Source: Deltaproteobacteria bacterium
GTDB taxonomy: Bacteria > Desulfobacterota > Desulfobaccia > Desulfobaccales > 0-14-0-80-60-11
Direction: 5' to 3'
NCBI GenBank assembly: GCA_016208235.1
Contig: JACQYN010000161.1
Location: forward strand, 1 to 35,901
DNA: 35,901 nt
The notes under the pieces are model-generated. The model was not told where the DNA came from, made no database searches, and was given only the letters and a program-made list of their open reading frames with translations. Of the stretch, positions 34,523-35,901 are shown one piece after another. Made by a program: the position numbers and the translations under genes. The number at the start of each line of letters is the position of its first letter. The stretch's first letter is position 1.

Positions 34523-35901
34523 ATGACGGATTCTTTATACAGCCTGAGCATCAGTCAGTTGGCCCCGCTGCTGGCCCGGCGGGAAGTCTCCCCGGTGGAG
34601 GTCGCGGACCAGCTCCTGGACCGCATCAATAGCCTGGATGGGCAGCTTCACGCCTATCTCACCGTGGATGCGGAGGGGGCCCGGGCCCAGGCCCTGGACG
34701 CGGAGGCCCGCCTGGGCCGGGGAGAAGCCACGCCCTTGACCGGCGTCCCCCTGGCTTTGAAAGACGTGCTCGTCACCCAGGGTTTGCGGACCACCTGCGC
34801 GTCCCGGATTCTGGAGAACTTTATCCCGCGCTTCGACGCCACGGTCTGTGCCCGGCTGCGGAGCGCGGGCGCGGTCTTCCTGGGGAAGGTGAACATGGAC
34901 GAGTTCGCCATGGGCTCTTCCACGGAAAATTCGGCTTTCGGCCCCACTCACAACCCCTGGAACCGTGATTACATTCCCGGCGGCTCCAGCGGCGGGTCCG
35001 CGGCCGCGGTGGCCGCGGACCTCTGCACCGCGTCTCTGGGGTCCGACACCGGGGGCTCCATCCGCCAGCCCGCGAGCCACTGCGGGGTGGTGGGCCTGAA
35101 GCCCACCTACGGGCGGGTCTCCCGCTACGGCCTGGTGGCCTACGCCTCCTCCCTGGACCAGATCGGCCCGGTCACCAAAGAGGTGCGGGACGCGGCCCTG
35201 CTGCTCAACTGCATCGCCGGCCACGACCTCCGGGACTCCACGTCCCTGGACGCGGCCGTGCCGGATTATCTAGAAGGGCTGGGACGGGAGATCAAGGGGC
35301 TGAAAATCGGCGTGCCCCGGGAATATTTTTGTAATGGCCTGGACCCGGAAGTGGAAACTGCGGTGCGGGAAGCGCTTAAGACCCTGGAGGGGCTGGGCGT
35401 GGAACTGGTGGAGGTGAGCCTTCCCCACACCGAATACGCGGTGGCCGTCTATTACGTGGTGGCCGTGGCCGAAGCCTCATCTAACCTGGCCCGTTATGAC
35501 GGGGTGAAATACGGGGTCCGGAAAGAGGGCAAAAACCTCTTGGAGATGTACGCGGCCACCCGCACCAAGGGGTTCGGGGCCGAAGTGCGGCGGCGCATCA
35601 TGTTGGGGACGTACGCCCTGTCCGCAGGTTATTACGACGCCTATTACCGGAAGGCCTCCCAGGTGCGGGCCCTGATCCGGAGAGATTTTGACGCGGCCTT
35701 TGCGCAGTGCGACCTGCTGGCCACCCCGGTTTCCCCCACCCCTGCGTTCCGCCTGGGGGAGAAGATGGCCGACCCCCTGACCATGTACCTGTCGGACATC
35801 TTCACCATCTCCGCCAACCTGGCGGGAGTGCCAGGGATTTCAGTTCCCTGCGGCTTCAGTTCCGGGGGGCTCCCCATCGGCTTGCAACTCATGGGGCCGC
35901 C
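34523..35901 (+). CDS. gatA: Asp/Glu-tRNA amidotransferase subunit A, partial at window end
   Basis: Not in the ORF track because it runs off the window without a stop; read by eye from ATG 34523 as 459 codons plus two bases. Glutaminase subunit of GatCAB with the amidase-signature triad K80 (VPLALKDVL), S155 ([12 protein letters not shown]) and S179 ([11 protein letters not shown]). Family length is about 485, so some 25 residues lie beyond the window. The last readable part [13 protein letters not shown] is the usual C-terminal block. The ATG follows AAGGTTA. The minus-strand ORFs listed over it are shadows. Confidence 0.95.
   Translation, partial: MTDSLYSLSISQLAPLLARREVSPVEVADQLLDRINSLDGQLHAYLTVDAEGARAQALDAEARLGRGEATPLTGVPLALKDVLVTQGLRTTCASRILENFIPRFDATVCARLRSAGAVFLGKVNMDEFAMGSSTENSAFGPTHNPWNRDYIPGGSSGGSAAAVAADLCTASLGSDTGGSIRQPASHCGVVGLKPTYGRVSRYGLVAYASSLDQIGPVTKEVRDAALLLNCIAGHDLRDSTSLDAAVPDYLEGLGREIKGLKIGVPREYFCNGLDPEVETAVREALKTLEGLGVELVEVSLPHTEYAVAVYYVVAVAEASSNLARYDGVKYGVRKEGKNLLEMYAATRTKGFGAEVRRRIMLGTYALSAGYYDAYYRKASQVRALIRRDFDAAFAQCDLLATPVSPTPAFRLGEKMADPLTMYLSDIFTISANLAGVPGISVPCGFSSGGLPIGLQLMGP

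Noticed and set aside
34535-35224. 229-residue minus-strand ORF
   Set aside because: Antisense shadow of gatA, whose triad is readable on the plus strand.

Overview
This window looks like chromosome from a GC-rich, probably anaerobic bacterium of the Desulfobacterota (old Deltaproteobacteria). That is an inference. It rests on an eleven-subunit complex I operon without nuoE, nuoF or nuoG, a transketolase split into two genes, a class-V aminotransferase coupled to serA, a gatC-gatA pair, and intergenic spaces full of short repeats. No rRNA, tRNA, CRISPR array, prophage or transposase gene was seen.

Layout, left to right. (1) 0.3-3.2 kb: an amidoligase-family gene with a small overlapping partner, then a PAS histidine kinase that starts inside what looks like the tail of a lost receiver domain. 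(2) 3.2-5.1 kb, minus strand: an operon of a metallo-beta-lactamase/TPR protein between two small proteins that resemble each other. (3) 5.1-6.2 kb: gene-free and rich in repeats. (4) 6.2-12.3 kb: serine biosynthesis (class-V aminotransferase plus serA), a DUF1844 protein, ispE overlapping prs, and pth. (5) 12.7-16.0 kb: a B12-binding-type radical SAM protein, an unknown protein and a sigma-54 activator without a sensor domain. (6) 16.1-25.7 kb, minus strand: nuoABCDHIJKLMN from a strong promoter, with nuoA truncated. (7) 25.9-26.9 kb: a frameshifted creatininase-family gene and a small unknown gene. (8) 27.3-33.5 kb, minus strand: der, two coupled S41 proteases (the upstream one has lost both catalytic residues) and the two transketolase halves. 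(9) 34.0-35.9 kb: gatC and gatA. gatA runs off the window end and is therefore missing from the ORF track.

The least expected pattern is in the spacers. Many intergenic regions hold short tandem arrays with a 7- or 8-base period (CCGAAAA, CCAAAAA, CACAAAG, CACAGAG, TTCCAAG types). Several arrays begin at or within a few bases of a stop codon. At four loci a second array lies at the other end of the spacer in inverted orientation. Within each pair the two arms carry the same version of the repeat, while different loci carry different versions, so each spacer could fold into a long hairpin. In pth and der the arrays have become the N-terminal codons. Larger dispersed hairpin repeats are present in near-identical pairs at 12.3/34.4 kb and 12.6/33.6 kb.

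Housekeeping assignments rest on clear family motifs. Starts are uncertain where noted, because several genes appear to use TTG or GTG. No database search was possible.
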